Source: Alphaproteobacteria bacterium (lineage in GTDB: Bacteria; Pseudomonadota; Alphaproteobacteria; Sphingomonadales; SMXR01). Taken from it: a stretch of DNA of 5,643 nt. The notes beneath the pieces were generated by a model that ran no database searches, had not been told where the DNA came from, and saw only the letters and a list, made by a program, of their open reading frames with translations. The DNA lies in NCBI GenBank assembly GCA_004356215.1, contig SMXR01000095.1, positions 1-5,643 on the forward strand. Reading direction: 5' to 3'. Numbering within the stretch: the first letter of the stretch is position 1; each line of letters begins with the position of its first letter. Of this stretch, positions 5,038-5,643 are shown in pieces. Both the position numbers and the translations under genes were made by a program.

Positions 5038-5643
5038 ATGAGCACGGCAAAAAGATTAAAAAAATACCTAAGAGTCACAGCGCTTGCCGGGGTAAGCCTG
5101 TTTGCATTTACGGCAACAGCAGAAATGGATTCATCCCTGTTTGAAGGCCTGGAGGCCAGGTCGATTGGCCCCGCAGGCATGTCCGGGCGCATTTCCATCG
5201 TCGATGTCGTGGCCAGCGATACCAACATCATTTTTGTCGGCTCGGCCACCGGCGGGGTTTGGCGCTCGACCGATGGCGCGCTGACTTTTAGCCCGGTTTT
5301 CGATGACCAGGATGTCGCCTCAATTGGCGCGCTGGCGATCAACCAGCAGAACCCGGATATTATCTGGGTCGGTTCTGGCGAAGGTAACCCCAGGGGTTCA
5401 ACATCCATTGGCGGCGGAATTTATAAATCGATCGACGGCGGTGATACCTGGACCAAAGTGGGCCTGGCAAATTCGGAACGGATAAACTGGATTGAGCTGG
5501 ACCCGACCAACCCCGATGTGGCCTATGTCGCAGCCCTTGGCACCCTTTGGGGGCCGAATTCCGAACGCGGCCTCTATAAGACAACCGACGGCGGCAAGAC
5601 CTGGGACCGGATCTTGTATGTTGATGAAACCACCGGGGCCACC
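5038..5643 (+). CDS. second exported Asp-box (BNR) beta-propeller protein (3' end outside window)
   Basis: An open frame of 202 codons from ATG 5038 to the window edge, with no stop. Residues 1-28 form a signal peptide: basic start with KRLKK, hydrophobic core, cleavage after ATA before Glu29. Asp-box motifs are at 77-84 (STDGALTF), 131-138 (SIDGGDTW) and 182-189 (TTDGGKTW). After the signal peptide the protein aligns nearly without gaps to the first gene: FEGLEARSIGP against FEGLEYRLVGP, SATGGVWRSTDG against GATGGGVWVTHNAG, ERGLYKTTDGGKTW against ERGIYRSSDGGESW. It is therefore a paralogue from tandem duplication, diverged to perhaps 40% identity judged by eye. The segment GEGNPRGSTSIGGG is the canonical family form, where the upstream protein reads GTGSAGIRGVSASAG. 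Function is as unclear as for its neighbour; exported, probably acting beside it. Whether it shares the C-terminal domains and acidic tail cannot be seen. Confidence 0.92.
   Translation, partial: MSTAKRLKKYLRVTALAGVSLFAFTATAEMDSSLFEGLEARSIGPAGMSGRISIVDVVASDTNIIFVGSATGGVWRSTDGALTFSPVFDDQDVASIGALAINQQNPDIIWVGSGEGNPRGSTSIGGGIYKSIDGGDTWTKVGLANSERINWIELDPTNPDVAYVAALGTLWGPNSERGLYKTTDGGKTWDRILYVDETTGAT

Noticed and set aside
4617..5408. Minus-strand open frame of 263 codons
   Set aside because: It is the antisense of the acidic repeat and the propeller genes; its phenylalanine-rich stretch is just the reverse reading of the GAA repeats.

Overview
The window looks like a piece of a proteobacterial chromosome, most likely from an alphaproteobacterium. 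This rests on gene style, protein similarity recalled from memory, and a G+C content of roughly 55-65% in most coding sequence; the exact lineage cannot be fixed. There are five genes: one enters cut from the left, three are complete, and one leaves cut at the right. No CRISPR array, insertion sequence, rRNA or complete tRNA is visible.

Left part (1-305): the last 84 codons of a nucleotidyltransferase-like gene (sugar-phosphate or phosphocholine type) at about 42% G+C. Just after its stop codon comes a 3' piece of a tRNA gene: T-arm, 3' acceptor strand and encoded CCA. The 5' half is missing. An orphan tRNA 3' end beside a gene of different base composition is the usual mark of one end of an element integrated into a tRNA gene. 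The left part is therefore read as the right-hand edge of a genomic island, and the rest as host chromosome. No integrase is in the window.

Middle part (309-1665): a minus-strand YgjP/DUF45-type zinc metallopeptidase with an HELCH motif, and a divergent plus-strand gene for a small exported protein of unrecognised family. The annotated starts of these two genes are only about 25 bases apart, so either the peptidase really starts further in or each promoter lies inside the other gene.

Right part (1717-5643): a good sigma70-type promoter drives a gene for a 1082-residue exported Asp-box (BNR) beta-propeller protein of the sortilin/VPS10-like, GH74-like superfamily. It ends in a very acidic tail built on a 12-base tandem repeat. 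One base after its stop codon a second gene of the same family begins and runs off the window. The two N-terminal regions align almost throughout, so this is a tandem-duplicated, probably translationally coupled pair of secreted propeller proteins. It is the most distinctive system here; its substrate and role cannot be read from the sequence.
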